From NCBI RefSeq assembly GCF_003577475.1, contig NZ_QPEP01000003.1, positions 1-64,000 on the forward strand: a stretch of DNA of 64,000 bases. Direction: 5' to 3'. Shown here piece after piece: positions 43,279-53,138 of this stretch. Under the pieces are notes generated by a model. It saw only the letters and a list, made by a program, of their open reading frames with translations. It searched no databases and had not been told where the DNA came from. Source of the stretch: Salinibius halmophilus (GTDB lineage: Bacteria > Pseudomonadota > Gammaproteobacteria > Pseudomonadales > Natronospirillaceae). A program made the translations under genes and the position numbers. Every line of letters starts with the position of its first letter. Position 1 is the first letter of the stretch.

Positions 43279-44342
43279 TCGCTTGGCTCCGATTTGCCCC
43301 CGTACAGGCGGCTTTCTTTATAGTTTGCATGCATATGGCGAAGTAACACCATTATGACGGCAGCCACAGGCAATGCCAAGAGCACCCCAGTAAAGCCAAA
43401 CAGTTGGCCACCTGCGAGCACGGCAAAAATAACGGCTACCGGATGCAATCCTATGCGATCTCCAACTAACAAAGGCGTAAGAACCGAGCCTTCCAACACT
43501 TGCCCAACAATAAAAACGGCCGCCACACCAACAATAGGCCAAATGCTATCAAACTGAAAAAATGCTGCGATCAATGCCAAACCAACGCCAATAATGGTCC
43601 CCAAATACGGCACTAAGGACCCTACACCAGCAATTAAACCAATAACCAACCCAAGCTTTAATCCAAGCAAACTCAAGCCTGTGGAGTAAATTAAGCCTAG
43701 GGCAGCCATTACAATTAACTGACCGCGGATAAATGCACCCAGTACCGAGTGACACTCGCGCGCTAGCGTTGAAGAGGTTTCGATATATTGACGCGGAATC
43801 AACAAGCCAATGCGCTCAATTAGCACATCCCAATCACGCAGCAGATAGAAGGTTACAACAGGAATAAGCAATAAGTTGGCACCAAAACCTATCAGAGCCA
43901 ACGACGAGCTGGTAATGCTATCCACAATAGAACGAGCGATACCACCCGTAGACGCCCAGTCAATCTCTTCACTAATGGCCGAGAGGTTCCATGTTTCTAA
44001 TGTTAAGCCAGTGCGTTCATTAATATAGGGCAGTGCAGTCGTGCGCACCCAAGCGCTAATTTCTGGCAAAAGTGCGCTCAACACTTTAATTTGATTCACC
44101 AGCATCGGCGCCACAATCAAGATGATAATGGCAAACACCAGAGTTAATACGGCAAAGCATACCGAAACCGCTGCCGTGCGCGACAGCCCCCACTTCTCCA
44201 GTTTGTCGGCGATAGGATCACCCAGATACGCCAACACTGCCGACACCAAAAACGGCGTTAAAATAGGCGACAACGTATAAAGTAGAGCGGCACACAGCAC
44301 CAGCCCAACAAGAAAAAACCATTTTTGCGATTCTGATATCAT
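43275..44342 (-). CDS. AI-2E/PerM-family membrane permease
   Basis: A 355-residue polytopic membrane protein of the AI-2E transporter family (PerM/YdgG/TqsA). Typical are the opening LYTLSPILTPFLVSAVLAYLGDPIADKLEKWGLSR and the C-terminal GVGSLVPYLGTIIGVGLAL ... VGDRIGLHPVAVIFAVLAGGQLFGFTGVLLALPVAA. In gammaproteobacteria this branch lies beside hda; its substrate is not known, and it need not export autoinducer. Confidence 0.9.
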   Translation of the reverse strand: MISESQKWFFLVGLVLCAALLYTLSPILTPFLVSAVLAYLGDPIADKLEKWGLSRTAAVSVCFAVLTLVFAIIILIVAPMLVNQIKVLSALLPEISAWVRTTALPYINERTGLTLETWNLSAISEEIDWASTGGIARSIVDSITSSSLALIGFGANLLLIPVVTFYLLRDWDVLIERIGLLIPRQYIETSSTLARECHSVLGAFIRGQLIVMAALGLIYSTGLSLLGLKLGLVIGLIAGVGSLVPYLGTIIGVGLALIAAFFQFDSIWPIVGVAAVFIVGQVLEGSVLTPLLVGDRIGLHPVAVIFAVLAGGQLFGFTGVLLALPVAAVIMVLLRHMHANYKESRLYGGKSEPSE

Positions 44343-44366
44343 GGCATCAATCCTTTTCGCCGCGGC

Positions 44367-45419
44367 TTAGCGGCGCCAGTTGAATAAGCGATTCGAACGC
44401 AGCGACTCTTGCTGGAAGCTAGTATCGGCTTCTTGCAGGCGCCCTTCTAAGCTCAGCTGTGACCACAATCTTGCTTCATCGACCGCGCTATCAATTTGCA
44501 GTGTAATGAGATCGGCATCTACCGCAGCAACCTGTACCGACAGTATCGCAACTTTATTAGTTAAATAAGTCAGCAACGCGTGGTACTTGTCATAACTATT
44601 AATACCAGATACCTGCCATACCAGTTGCGCCTGGGCATAGCCAGTTGATGACAATGAAAATTGAGCGGCCTGCCAGTCGGCCACTTGCTGTAGGGCCAGC
44701 TCAAGTACTTCGGCAGGTGATTCACCGCGCACATCAAAGCGCTCTTGGCCAGTATTGATCACCAGCCCTGTGCCCTGCCAACCCGACACCGATTGCTGAA
44801 TTTTAATCGCAACATTCCAGTCGGCTTCGTAGCGTTGGCTGGCAAGAATAATGTCTTCGCTAAACAAGCCCCACAGCGAGCTTTGCGGCAGGGCAAACTG
44901 ATCTTGGGTGTCCCACAATGGTAAACTAGTGGATAGACCTCGCGCCGTTTTAACGTTATTGATGGCAGCCACCAGGTCATCATTATCCGATTCACTTACG
45001 GTGCGCTTGCGACCGTCGTCTACCATGACCCACAACAGCGTGTCTGGGCGCACATTCGGCCAAAACCCCCAGTTATTGTCGTTAGCTAAACGCTGCAGGC
45101 TAATAGGGTCGAAGTCGACTTGTAGACGCTGGGTTGGCACCTCATCGCCTAAGCGGTTAGTCAGCACTTCATCACTAGCAAGGTAACCGAAACCACTAAT
45201 ATAGCTGTCTGGGTTGCGTGGCATTTGCTCAAGTTGCAGGTCGGTTCGCCCGGTGGCGCGAATCATCACTTCTAACATGGCTTGGCGCGTTGCTTCACGC
45301 TCTTCTTGCGCACCGGCATTCACTCGCAGCACTTGTGAGGCCTGATAAATATCTAGTTCTGTCGCCGCCCACCCAAGGGTAGATAACGATAAAAGCAACA
45401 CACTGATGAGGTAGCGCAT
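44367..45419 (-). CDS. DUF2066 exported protein
   Basis: A 350-residue protein with a signal peptide (RYLISVLLLSLSTLGWA) and the DUF2066 body; function unknown. The set purN-purM-DUF2066-permease-hda is conserved in Pseudomonas and relatives, supporting the call. I use ATG 45419 with GGAGAGGG upstream rather than a longer frame to 45524 that would run through the purM promoter. Confidence 0.86.
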   Translation of the reverse strand: MRYLISVLLLSLSTLGWAATELDIYQASQVLRVNAGAQEEREATRQAMLEVMIRATGRTDLQLEQMPRNPDSYISGFGYLASDEVLTNRLGDEVPTQRLQVDFDPISLQRLANDNNWGFWPNVRPDTLLWVMVDDGRKRTVSESDNDDLVAAINNVKTARGLSTSLPLWDTQDQFALPQSSLWGLFSEDIILASQRYEADWNVAIKIQQSVSGWQGTGLVINTGQERFDVRGESPAEVLELALQQVADWQAAQFSLSSTGYAQAQLVWQVSGINSYDKYHALLTYLTNKVAILSVQVAAVDADLITLQIDSAVDEARLWSQLSLEGRLQEADTSFQQESLRSNRLFNWRR

Positions 45420-45508
45420 TACCCTCTCCTTTGTAAATTTGTTGTTCGCTTGCACAACTTGCATAACAATTATTCCGCTCGTCTCTAGGCTAGCAAGGCA
45501 CATGTCGC

Positions 45509-45514
45509 TATAAT
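45509..45514 (+). promoter_or_regulatory. Candidate -10 element of purM
   Basis: A perfect TATAAT lies 45 bases before the purM start. The -35 position 17 bases upstream (TAGGCT) is poor. I see no PurR-type operator in the divergent region. Confidence 0.4.
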
Positions 45515-45558
45515 ACATGCCCAAATTTCAATTGCAGCAATTCAAACCTGAGGCCTTC

Positions 45559-46602
45559 ATGACAAAACCTTCTCTCAGCTATAAAGACGCCGGCGTAGAC
45601 ATCGATGCTGGTAACGCTCTGGTTGACCGAATTAAAGGTGTTGCCCGCCGTACTAGCCGCCCTGAAGTAATGGGAGGTCTTGGAGGCTTTGGCGCCTTAA
45701 CGCGCCTACCGCAAAAGTACAAAAACCCTGTACTAGTATCAGGCACCGACGGTGTTGGCACCAAGCTAAAACTAGCGATGGACCTAAATATTCACGATAG
45801 CATCGGTATCGACCTAGTGGCGATGTGTGTAAACGATTTAGTCGTTGCTGGCGCCGAGCCATTATTGTTCCTTGATTACTATGCCACAGGCAAACTGAAT
45901 GTCGACGTTGCTGCCGATGTCGTAACGGGTATTGGCAAAGGCTGTGAACTGGCTGGTGCTGCCCTTGTGGGTGGTGAAACCGCTGAAATGCCGGGCATGT
46001 ACCATGGCGACGACTACGACCTAGCTGGTTTCTGCGTGGGCGTAGTGGAAGAAGACGGCGTTATTGATGGCAGCAAAGTGGCTGCTGGCGATGCCCTTAT
46101 TGCCCTAGCATCAAGTGGCCCACACTCAAATGGCTACTCGCTGATTCGTAAAATCATCGAAGTTTCTGGCGCCGACCTATCTCAAGCCTTTGGCGACAGC
46201 ACATTGGGTGAAACCCTGCTTGAGCCAACTCGCATTTACGTTAAGCCTGTCTTGGCGGCAATTGAAAAATTTGATGTTCGCGCGCTGTCGCACATTACCG
46301 GTGGTGGTTTATTAGAAAACCTTCCACGTGTGATGCCAGACAACACGACTGCCAAGATTGATGCGTCAACTTGGGCGATGCCAGAAGTATTCCAGTGGTT
46401 GCAAGAAAACGGCAACGTAGATGCAACGGAAATGTATCGTACATTCAACTGTGGTGTTGGCATGGTGCTCGTCGTACCAGCAGAGCAAGCAGCAGATGCG
46501 ATCAACTTCTTTAACGAGCAAGGCGAGCAAGCATTCCAAATTGGTGAAATTACCGCTGGCCGTGACGGTGAAGCTGTTATTGTAGAAGGTGAGCACCAGT
46601 AA
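45559..46602 (+). CDS. purM: Phosphoribosylformylglycinamidine cyclo-ligase
   Basis: PurM closes the imidazole ring to make aminoimidazole ribonucleotide in purine synthesis. The 347-residue protein has the family motifs [50 protein letters not shown] and [14 protein letters not shown] 45559 with GAGG upstream is preferred over a longer frame. Its TAA shares a base with the purN ATG. Confidence 0.98.
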   Translation: MTKPSLSYKDAGVDIDAGNALVDRIKGVARRTSRPEVMGGLGGFGALTRLPQKYKNPVLVSGTDGVGTKLKLAMDLNIHDSIGIDLVAMCVNDLVVAGAEPLLFLDYYATGKLNVDVAADVVTGIGKGCELAGAALVGGETAEMPGMYHGDDYDLAGFCVGVVEEDGVIDGSKVAAGDALIALASSGPHSNGYSLIRKIIEVSGADLSQAFGDSTLGETLLEPTRIYVKPVLAAIEKFDVRALSHITGGGLLENLPRVMPDNTTAKIDASTWAMPEVFQWLQENGNVDATEMYRTFNCGVGMVLVVPAEQAADAINFFNEQGEQAFQIGEITAGRDGEAVIVEGEHQ

Positions 46603-47249
46603 TGAGCCAGCGTTGCCGAGTTGTTGTATTAATCTCGGGCAGCGGTAGCAATTTACAAGCCATTCTCGACCACCCCAACACTGACTACGAGGTCGTTGGG
46701 GTACTATCGAATAAGGCCGATGCGTTCGGCCTTATTCGTGCACAGAAAGCAGGTATTGCCACCGCCGTCATTAGCCACAAAGACTTCACTGACCGCTTAA
46801 GTTTCGATCAAGCGATGATCGAACGAATCGATGCTTGGCAACCAGACTTGGTTGTACTGGCGGGATTTATGCGTATTTTAACTGAACAGTTTGTTGATCA
46901 TTACCTGGGTAAGCTGATTAACATTCACCCTAGCTTGCTGCCTAAATACCCTGGGTTAGACACGCACGCTCGAGCTATTGCGGCAGGGGAAACTGAGCAC
47001 GGTGCGACCGTACATTTTGTTACCCCAGAACTCGATGCCGGACCTAGTATTATGCAAGCCGTGGTACCTATTGCAGCGGACGATGACACGGACACCCTGC
47101 AAGCTAAGGTTCATCGTGGTGAACATAAGATTTACCCATTAGCCGTGCAATGGATCGCGCAAGGCCGGGTGGTCATGCAAGATAGCCAAACAACCTTGTT
47201 AGACAACCTGCCTATCTCTCGCGAACAGTTGCGCCAAAACTACGATTAG
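46602..47249 (+). CDS. purN: Phosphoribosylglycinamide formyltransferase
   Basis: PurN transfers a formyl group from 10-formyltetrahydrofolate to GAR, the step two before PurM. VVVLISGSGSNLQAI binds the phosphate; INIHPSLLPKYPGLDTHARAI and GATVHFVTPELDAGP contain the catalytic Asn/His/Asp set (N-x-H, H, D). 215 residues, normal length. Operon with purM. Confidence 0.98.
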   Translation: MSQRCRVVVLISGSGSNLQAILDHPNTDYEVVGVLSNKADAFGLIRAQKAGIATAVISHKDFTDRLSFDQAMIERIDAWQPDLVVLAGFMRILTEQFVDHYLGKLINIHPSLLPKYPGLDTHARAIAAGETEHGATVHFVTPELDAGPSIMQAVVPIAADDDTDTLQAKVHRGEHKIYPLAVQWIAQGRVVMQDSQTTLLDNLPISREQLRQNYD

Positions 47250-47257
47250 AGGTGACG

Positions 47258-47968
47258 ATGCGACTGCTTGGCCTGCTACTAGTGTTAACTGCTCATTCCA
47301 TGGCGTTAGCCATGCCACTCTCCCCGTTTACGCTTGACATGCAGGCCATTCAGTACGGTTTTATCGATGTAAAAGCCAATGGCCAATTGACCCTTCAAGA
47401 AACAGGCAATCAGTGGACAGCGAGACTAGATGCCCGAGCAGCCATTGGCAAACAGCAAGAACAGGCCATATTCAACTGGCAGAATAATCAAATCACCCCC
47501 CTGCGCTATGACGCGCTGACTCAGCTAACCTTTATCAAAGAAGAAAAAAGCTACCAATTTAGTGAGCAGTGGATTGAGGGCACAGTGAATGGCGATGCCT
47601 TTCGCACCGCCAACCGCAATACCCTAGACCCACTCACTAGCATGCTACATATGGGGCAGCAACTTAGGTTAGGTAAAACCGAATGGCAGCAACAGCGCAT
47701 CACTTGGAATAGCTCGAAAGCCGAGGCTTATCGTGTAGCACGGGCTGGCTTAATGAATACCAAAGTAGGCAAACTTAGCGTTACCCTAGTGGAGCAAACA
47801 CAGGGTAATCGCGGCAACGAAAAAAATTACTACTGGTTCGCCAACGACTACGGGTATATACCCGTTCGCTGGCGACGCGAAGTTGATAATAAAATCACAT
47901 ACGAAGTACTGCTGCAGTCAGGCAACTATGCTGGCGAGCCAATTGTTGGCGCAACTGCTGATCAGTAA
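47258..47968 (+). CDS. DUF3108 exported protein
   Basis: A 236-residue protein with a signal peptide (LLGLLLVLTAHSMALA) and the DUF3108 beta-rich body, for example FTLDMQAIQYGFIDVKANGQLTL and NYYWFANDYGYIPVRWRREV. Found after purN in Pseudomonas and relatives; function unknown, no link to purines is established. ATG 47258 has AGAGG upstream; eight bases after the purN stop. Confidence 0.86.
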   Translation: MRLLGLLLVLTAHSMALAMPLSPFTLDMQAIQYGFIDVKANGQLTLQETGNQWTARLDARAAIGKQQEQAIFNWQNNQITPLRYDALTQLTFIKEEKSYQFSEQWIEGTVNGDAFRTANRNTLDPLTSMLHMGQQLRLGKTEWQQQRITWNSSKAEAYRVARAGLMNTKVGKLSVTLVEQTQGNRGNEKNYYWFANDYGYIPVRWRREVDNKITYEVLLQSGNYAGEPIVGATADQ

Positions 47969-47983
47969 CAAAGGAGCATAATC

Positions 47984-48982
47984 ATGAAGGTTGCAGTATT
48001 TTCTGCGAAACCATACGACCAAACCTACCTAGGTGAAATTAACCAAGGTCAACATGAGTTGGAGTTTTTTGAACCACACCTAGATAGCCAAACTGTACCC
48101 TTGACCAAAGGGTTTGACGTGGTTTGCTGCTTTGTTAACGATACTCTTGATCGCGATACGCTGGTTGCACTGAAAGATAATGGCATCAAACTTGTTGCCA
48201 TGCGTTGTGCTGGCTTTAACAATGTTGATTTACCAACTGCCGAGCAACTAGAGCTACCCATTGTTCGCGTGCCAGAGTACAGCCCCTACGCCGTTGCCGA
48301 GCACGCTGCGGCACTGGCCTTGAGCTTAAACCGCAACCTGCACCGTGCCCATAACCGAGTACGTGAAAACGACTACTCGCTCGATGGTCTACTAGGTTTT
48401 GACTTCAACGGCAAAACAGTTGGCGTGATCGGCACCGGTAAAATTGGCGTGTGCTTTGGCAAAATCATGCAGGGGTTTGGCTGCAAAGTAGTGGCCTACG
48501 ACCCCTACCCAAGCAATGAAGCACAAAAGCTAGGTTTTGAGTTTTTAGACCTAGATACCTTGCTCAACCGTTGTGATGTCATCTCATTGCACTGCCCATT
48601 AATGAGCCAGACGTACCACATTATTAATGCCTACACGATCAGCAAAATGAAGCGTGGCGTTATGCTGCTCAACACCAGCCGTGGTGGCCTCATTGATACA
48701 CCAGCCGTGATTGAAGGGCTTAAATCAGGCCAAATCGGACACGTAGGGTTAGATGTTTACGAAGAAGAAGAAGACCTATTCTTCGAAGACTACTCCAATA
48801 ACGTATTGCAAGACGACACCTTCGCCCGCTTGCAAACCTTCCCTAACGTGATTATCACTGGTCACCAAGCATTCTTTACCAAAGAAGCACTCACCGCCAT
48901 CGCCAAAGTAACATTCAGCAACTTGAATGCCTTTGCCGAAGGCCGCTTTGAAGACATGCACCAGGTCACTACAGGTAAATAA
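47984..48982 (+). CDS. ldhA: Fermentative D-lactate dehydrogenase
   Basis: LdhA reduces pyruvate to D-lactate with NADH. The 332-residue protein has the NAD motif GVIGTGKIG, substrate arginine in [12 protein letters not shown], glutamate in [10 protein letters not shown] and catalytic His in [16 protein letters not shown]. Start ATG 47984 follows AAAGGAG. It lies 15 bases after DUF3108 and may be read from the same transcript. Its presence suggests facultative anaerobic metabolism. Confidence 0.96.
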   Translation: MKVAVFSAKPYDQTYLGEINQGQHELEFFEPHLDSQTVPLTKGFDVVCCFVNDTLDRDTLVALKDNGIKLVAMRCAGFNNVDLPTAEQLELPIVRVPEYSPYAVAEHAAALALSLNRNLHRAHNRVRENDYSLDGLLGFDFNGKTVGVIGTGKIGVCFGKIMQGFGCKVVAYDPYPSNEAQKLGFEFLDLDTLLNRCDVISLHCPLMSQTYHIINAYTISKMKRGVMLLNTSRGGLIDTPAVIEGLKSGQIGHVGLDVYEEEEDLFFEDYSNNVLQDDTFARLQTFPNVIITGHQAFFTKEALTAIAKVTFSNLNAFAEGRFEDMHQVTTGK

Positions 48983-48990
48983 ACCCCTTC

Positions 48991-49135
48991 GTCACACCCG
49001 AGTGCTTTTATCGGGTGTCTAGTCTAATAGGCGTCACACCCGAGTGCTTTTATCGGGTGTCTAGCTTGCAGTGCGTAAACCATACAACTAGATTCCCGCC
49101 TGCGCGGGAATGACCGCCTGCGCCGTACAACCTAC
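48991..49135. repeat. Class-2 hairpins and a truncated REP
   Basis: Two direct copies of a hairpin, 48991-49022 and 49033-49064, spaced 42 bases apart, have ACACCCGA/TCGGGTGT stems. An inverted hairpin at 49088-49114 has ATTCCCGC/GCGGGAAT. At 49115-49135 a truncated REP, read on the minus strand as GTAGGTTGTACGGCG, supplies the TAG stop of the binding-protein gene. Confidence 0.82.
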
Positions 49136-49989
49136 CGGGAACTCGGCAAAAACCAATAACGCTCATCGGTTGGGTTGGCGGTGCTAGGTAATGTTGGGTT
49201 ATCGATTGATATCCAATTTATCCGTTGCCATTGCGACAGTGGGAACAAATGTTTGGTGGCTTCGTGGTTGCGCATCAATGCCTCAAAGCTGCCATCATCG
49301 ATGGCCATTTCTAGGCCTTGCTCAATTCGCTCAGCTAACTCAGGGTTATCATTGGCGGTGAAAAAGTACATTGGGAACGGGTAGTAAACGCCAGTGTCTG
49401 GGTAGATAACTAAATTATTGTACTCTTCTTTGCGCACGTCTATTTCAGCAAAGATTTCGTGCACACCACGAGGAAAATACTGACAACGCTTGCGTTCAAG
49501 CATCCCCCACATGAGCTCATATGCGGCAACGCGATAAACTGCAATACCAGCCGACTCCAATATATCTGAGTCTGGCCAATGCGTGCCTTGGCAGGCGTTC
49601 AGCGGCTTTAGCTCATCTAAAGATTCAATTCGGTCGAAGAGCGCTCGGCTTTCCTCTTTAATGGCAAATAAGCGCATGCCTAACATGCCCTTAACAAGAG
49701 GAATGCGAATGGGGTTGATCTCTTGCTCGCGCTCAATGCTAGTGCCAGCCCAATACACATTAATAGTACCGTTGTTTTTTAAATCTTGAATGGCACGGCC
49801 TTGTTCAAACCGGTTACTGAAACTAATTTGATAATCGCCATGTGTGGGCTGGGTTTTGCTTAATGCCAACTCAAGCAAAGCAATGAAGTAACCGTGACTC
49901 GCATCAAACTCCGACTGCGGAGGGATAGTAGTCACTGTCGTGGCCGCAACATTTGCTGACAACAAAATAGCAATAAGAAAAATGCGCAT
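49132..49989 (-). CDS. Periplasmic solute-binding-like (SBP_bac_3-type) protein
   Basis: A 285-residue protein with a short signal peptide (RIFLIAILLSANVAA). The fold pattern resembles family-3 solute-binding proteins (PF00497), with HGYFIALLELAL near the start and EQGLEMAIDDGSFEALMRNHEA near the end, but no transporter genes are adjacent, so it may be a stand-alone sensor-type protein. Ligand unknown. The stop TAG is formed by a REP head. Confidence 0.72.
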   Translation of the reverse strand: MRIFLIAILLSANVAATTVTTIPPQSEFDASHGYFIALLELALSKTQPTHGDYQISFSNRFEQGRAIQDLKNNGTINVYWAGTSIEREQEINPIRIPLVKGMLGMRLFAIKEESRALFDRIESLDELKPLNACQGTHWPDSDILESAGIAVYRVAAYELMWGMLERKRCQYFPRGVHEIFAEIDVRKEEYNNLVIYPDTGVYYPFPMYFFTANDNPELAERIEQGLEMAIDDGSFEALMRNHEATKHLFPLSQWQRINWISIDNPTLPSTANPTDERYWFLPSSR

Positions 49990-50050
49990 ACAATACTCCT
50001 AGCTGCATTGGAGTATAGTCAAACACAGTTACAAATCACGTTTTGCTTTG

Positions 50051-50087
50051 GTAGGTTGCACGGCGCGTGTTTTTTGCGCCGGGCAAC
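50051..50087 (+). repeat. REP element, GTTG subtype
   Basis: Begins GTAGGTTGCACGGCGC and ends GCGCCGGGCAAC. Outer stem GTTG/CAAC, inner stem GGCGC/GCGCC. Confidence 0.85.
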
Positions 50088-50097
50088 AGTAGACGCG

Positions 50098-50380
50098 TAA
50101 CAGTCACTCCCGCGCAGGCGGGAGTCTAGTCGCCAGATTCAAACCTATTAAGCTGGATCCCCGATAAAATCACTCGGGGATGACTGGCCCGGTAACAGTC
50201 ACTCCCGCGCAGGAGGGAGTCTAATCGCCAGATTCAAACCTATTAAGCTGGATCCCCGATAAAATCACTCGGGGATGACTGGCCCGGTAACAGTCACTCC
50301 CGCGCAGGCGGGAGTCTAGTCGCCAGATTCAAACCTATTAAGCTGGATCCCCGATAAAATCACTCGGGGATGACTGGCCC
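50098..50380. repeat. Three tandem 95-base units with class-2 hairpins
   Basis: Units at 50098-50192, 50193-50287 and 50288-50380 (the last shorter by two). Each holds a GACTCCCGC-type hairpin, the linker beginning CCAGATTCAAACC, and a TGGATCCCCGA-type hairpin. Unit 2 differs at two places in the first hairpin region (AGGAGGG, TCTAATC). The same linker and hairpin pair appears once at 42464-42545. Confidence 0.9.
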
Positions 50381-50411
50381 GTAAAGGCACTCGGGGATGA
50401 CGAATGGGTTT

Positions 50412-50442
50412 GTTTCCCAAACCTCTGGTTTGTAAAACCTAC
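50412..50442 (-). repeat. REP element, GTTT subtype, at the response-regulator stop
   Basis: On the minus strand it begins GTAGGTTTTACAAACC and ends GGGAAAC. Its TAG is the stop codon (50439-50441) of the FixJ-like gene. Confidence 0.88.
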
Positions 50443-51047
50443 AACGAACGCACCTGCACGACTCGTTTGACAAGCTGCTGGGCGTTTTCAACCTGCATTT
50501 TTTGGAAAACGCGTGAGCGGTGGATTTCAACGGTACGTGGGCTTACATCTAATTTTCGGGCAATGAGTTTGTTAGACAAGCCTTCTACTAGGCATTGCAT
50601 CACTTCTTTTTCGCGTGGGGTTAACTCGGCCATCTGTTGTTGAATTTCGCTAATTTCGGCCTGTGTTTGGGTGTGTTGAGCACAGGTTAGTTTGGCTCGC
50701 TCTACTAGGTCGAGTAAGGCTTGATCATTAAATGGCTTTTCTAGGAAGTCGAGCGCGCCGCGTTGCACTGCTTTAACCGCCATAGGAATGTCGCCATGAC
50801 CCGACATAAAAATAATTGGCAGCAAGCAACCTTGATCAATGAGTGCCTCTTGCACGGCCAATCCACTTTTACCAGGCATGCGCACGTCTAAAATAATGCA
50901 GCCACTGCCCTGGCCGCTAAATTGTTCGAGAAAACTTTGGCCATTCTCGTAGCAGATAACGGTATAACCCATAGACTTCAATAGTAGCTGCACGGCGCCA
51001 CGCACATCGGGCTCGTCGTCTACCACATGAACTGTGTAATCACTCAT
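50439..51047 (-). CDS. FixJ/TodT-type response regulator, last gene of the bufferin operon
   Basis: A 202-residue regulator: receiver domain with acidic pocket VVDDEPDV, phospho-acceptor Asp in CIILDVRMPGKSG and Lys in FLEKPFND; a Gln-rich linker; and a LuxR-type helix-turn-helix (LTPREKEVMQCLVEGLSNKLIARKLDVSPRTVEIHRSRV). It is the partner of the kinase directly upstream, with a four-base start/stop overlap. Being in one operon with bufA-bufB-bufC-doxX, it is a good candidate for the operon's own regulator. The stop codon is in a REP head. Confidence 0.92.
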   Translation of the reverse strand: MSDYTVHVVDDEPDVRGAVQLLLKSMGYTVICYENGQSFLEQFSGQGSGCIILDVRMPGKSGLAVQEALIDQGCLLPIIFMSGHGDIPMAVKAVQRGALDFLEKPFNDQALLDLVERAKLTCAQHTQTQAEISEIQQQMAELTPREKEVMQCLVEGLSNKLIARKLDVSPRTVEIHRSRVFQKMQVENAQQLVKRVVQVRSL

Positions 51048-52642
51048 GCTGTGTACTCCTTTTTTGCCCCTTGCGCACTTACTGGCTCTGCCGTTAATTG
51101 AATGGTAAATACGGCCCCATGCTTGCTGCCAGCATATTCGAGTTTGCCGTCAAAGCTTTCAATAATACTTTGGCTAAGGTTTAAACCAAGCCCCATACCA
51201 TTGGCTTTTGAGCTAACGAATGGATCGAATAAAGTGCTAATTAAATGCTCTGGCACACCAGGGCCATTATCACTAATGACAATCGTCACCTTACCAAGCT
51301 TGTAGCTGATTTTAATTCTAACTTCTGGGCGCTGGTGCTCTGCCAGCGCTTCCAGTGAGTTCTGCAACAAGTTAACTAGTACTTGGTGAAACGATACTTC
51401 TGCCACATATACCTGCACTGGCTCGGCAATATCAACCAAAATAGGAACGTGCTGGCGCTTCGCTTCAAAACTGATTAAGCGCACGGCGTCGTTTACTAAG
51501 GTCGTTACGTTATGCCACTCGGCGTTTGGTACTTCATTGCGCACAAAAGCGCGCATTTGTTTAATAATATCGCTAGCACGCTGCGCATTCGCTACCACTC
51601 GCTGCATAGCAGCCTGCACGTCTGGGTCGTTATTGTGTTGGGCAACCAAGCGCTGGGCGGCTTGCGAAAAGGTCATAATCGCGGTGAGTGGTTGGTTTAA
51701 CTCATGGGCAAGACCAGCTGCAAGCTGCCCCATATCGTTAATACGGCTGGAACGCGCCAAGGCTTCTTGATTGGCTCGCAGGCGCTGCTGAGTTTTTTGC
51801 CGCTCAACCATGGCCCCACTTAGCATGAGTGCGGTAATACTAACGAGCGCTAAATGGCCATGCAATGCTAGCGCGCTCTCACTTGCACTAGTTAGTACAA
51901 ACGGCCCCATACTAAGGCGTGTGCCAAGAATACCCGCTGCACCGTTAAGCAATAGAAGTAGCGCCAACCATGGGTTGTTTAGGCGAAACGACGCCCAAAT
52001 AATCAGCGGGAAAATAGTATAAGTGAGTGGCAAGCTCATGGCCCAGCCATAAGGTAAAACATCGCCATAAACCAGCCATGCATTGACCACGACGGCTAGG
52101 GTAATCAAAATTAGCTCATGCCAATTTTTTACTTTCATCTGCTGACATGTCGTTAGCACCGGCAGCAGCAAAATGATGCCCATGGCCTCGGCAAGCCAGC
52201 AAGCCCACCAAACCTTGCTGACCTCTTGCCAAGTACTCCAACTGCCAAGAATATCGAGTGTGGCCGTAAGCAAAGAACTTAACGCGGTCGCGGCAATAGT
52301 AACGGCAAAAAACTTAAGTGCATCCCCAGCTCGCTGAAATGCTAAGTCAACCCGCCATTGCCGCAATGCCCATAAGGCAATGGCACCCGTACTGACAATG
52401 GCAAAGGCCGACGTGACAACGGTTAACACTGCCTTGTCCTGATAAATGCTATAGACAACAGAGGCCAATGCGATGGGTAGTGCTGCACGATAGCCAAAGC
52501 GCCAAAACAGGAACACAGCCAAGCCACTCGCTGGCCACACCAAGGCCAGTGGTGCTGAGTACATGCGCAACCAATTAGAGGACCATAGTGCTGCTAATAC
52601 CAGCAGCACTAAAGCAGAAAATAGAGCAATCTTTCGTATCAT
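51044..52642 (-). CDS. MASE1-domain sensor histidine kinase
   Basis: A 532-residue kinase with eight or more N-terminal membrane helices matching MASE1 (LALVWPASGLAVFLFWRFG, WWACWLAEAMGIILLLPVL), a HisKA dimerisation domain with phospho-acceptor His in AAGLAHELNQPLTAI, and a HATPase with ISDNGPGVP, LFDPFVSSKANGMGLGL. MASE1 is an integral-membrane sensor domain of unknown ligand. It overlaps the DoxX gene by four bases (ATGA) and the regulator by four. Confidence 0.92.
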   Translation of the reverse strand: MIRKIALFSALVLLVLAALWSSNWLRMYSAPLALVWPASGLAVFLFWRFGYRAALPIALASVVYSIYQDKAVLTVVTSAFAIVSTGAIALWALRQWRVDLAFQRAGDALKFFAVTIAATALSSLLTATLDILGSWSTWQEVSKVWWACWLAEAMGIILLLPVLTTCQQMKVKNWHELILITLAVVVNAWLVYGDVLPYGWAMSLPLTYTIFPLIIWASFRLNNPWLALLLLLNGAAGILGTRLSMGPFVLTSASESALALHGHLALVSITALMLSGAMVERQKTQQRLRANQEALARSSRINDMGQLAAGLAHELNQPLTAIMTFSQAAQRLVAQHNNDPDVQAAMQRVVANAQRASDIIKQMRAFVRNEVPNAEWHNVTTLVNDAVRLISFEAKRQHVPILVDIAEPVQVYVAEVSFHQVLVNLLQNSLEALAEHQRPEVRIKISYKLGKVTIVISDNGPGVPEHLISTLFDPFVSSKANGMGLGLNLSQSIIESFDGKLEYAGSKHGAVFTIQLTAEPVSAQGAKKEYTA

Positions 52643-53115
52643 TTAACGGCCATTGTTAAGCGCTTGTTTTGCCACCATACCCACAGTTGATCGAGCGATA
52701 GCAGCCCACCACCACGCACTGCTGCGATTAACAGCATCAGTGCCCACAACTGGTGGTCTAGCCCAGCAATCGGGCGCTCGTTTAACACATGAGCATAACT
52801 AATATAGGCAACTAAGTTGACTAAAAACAGCGATGCGGCGCTAAATCGGCTAGCAAGGCCAGCAATTAACAAAAGTGGCAATACCATTTCAGCTGCCGTA
52901 CCAAAGTACATGGCCAGTTGCCATGGTAGCAGTGGCACTTGGTACTCATACTCAAACAAATACTCGGTTGTGCGCCAATTCTGCAGTTTAAGCCAGCCTG
53001 ATGTTAAAAACACCATGGCAACGGTATAGCGGTTTATTAACTCAACCAGCGCCACCATTATGTTGGTAACCAACTGACCAGAGTGGGTTATCTTATTTTG
53101 TAGTAGGTGATTCAT
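52639..53115 (-). CDS. DoxX-family membrane protein of the bufferin operon
   Basis: A 158-residue protein with four predicted helices and DoxX motifs (NRYTVAMVFLTSGWLKL, EMVLPLLLIAGLASRFSAASLFLVNLVAYISY). DoxX proteins regularly accompany DUF692/DUF2282 loci. ATG 53115 follows GGAGA; the longer frame to 53178 overlaps bufC and has no family match. Starts 23 bases after the bufC stop and is overlapped by the kinase start. Confidence 0.87.
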   Translation of the reverse strand: MNHLLQNKITHSGQLVTNIMVALVELINRYTVAMVFLTSGWLKLQNWRTTEYLFEYEYQVPLLPWQLAMYFGTAAEMVLPLLLIAGLASRFSAASLFLVNLVAYISYAHVLNERPIAGLDHQLWALMLLIAAVRGGGLLSLDQLWVWWQNKRLTMAVK

Positions 53116-53138
53116 CGTAATCTCCGGTAGTGATTGGG

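Larger units (their letters stand above)
49990..50438. other. Repeat-filled intergenic region
   Basis: The 449 bases between the binding-protein gene and the response regulator contain only repeats: one REP, three tandem 95-base units and a second REP. The ORFs found here are short and made of repeat sequence, so I call no gene. Confidence 0.8.

Noticed and set aside
50098-50380. CRISPR array
   Set aside because: The units are contiguous 95-base copies with hairpins and no unique spacers, and no cas gene is present.
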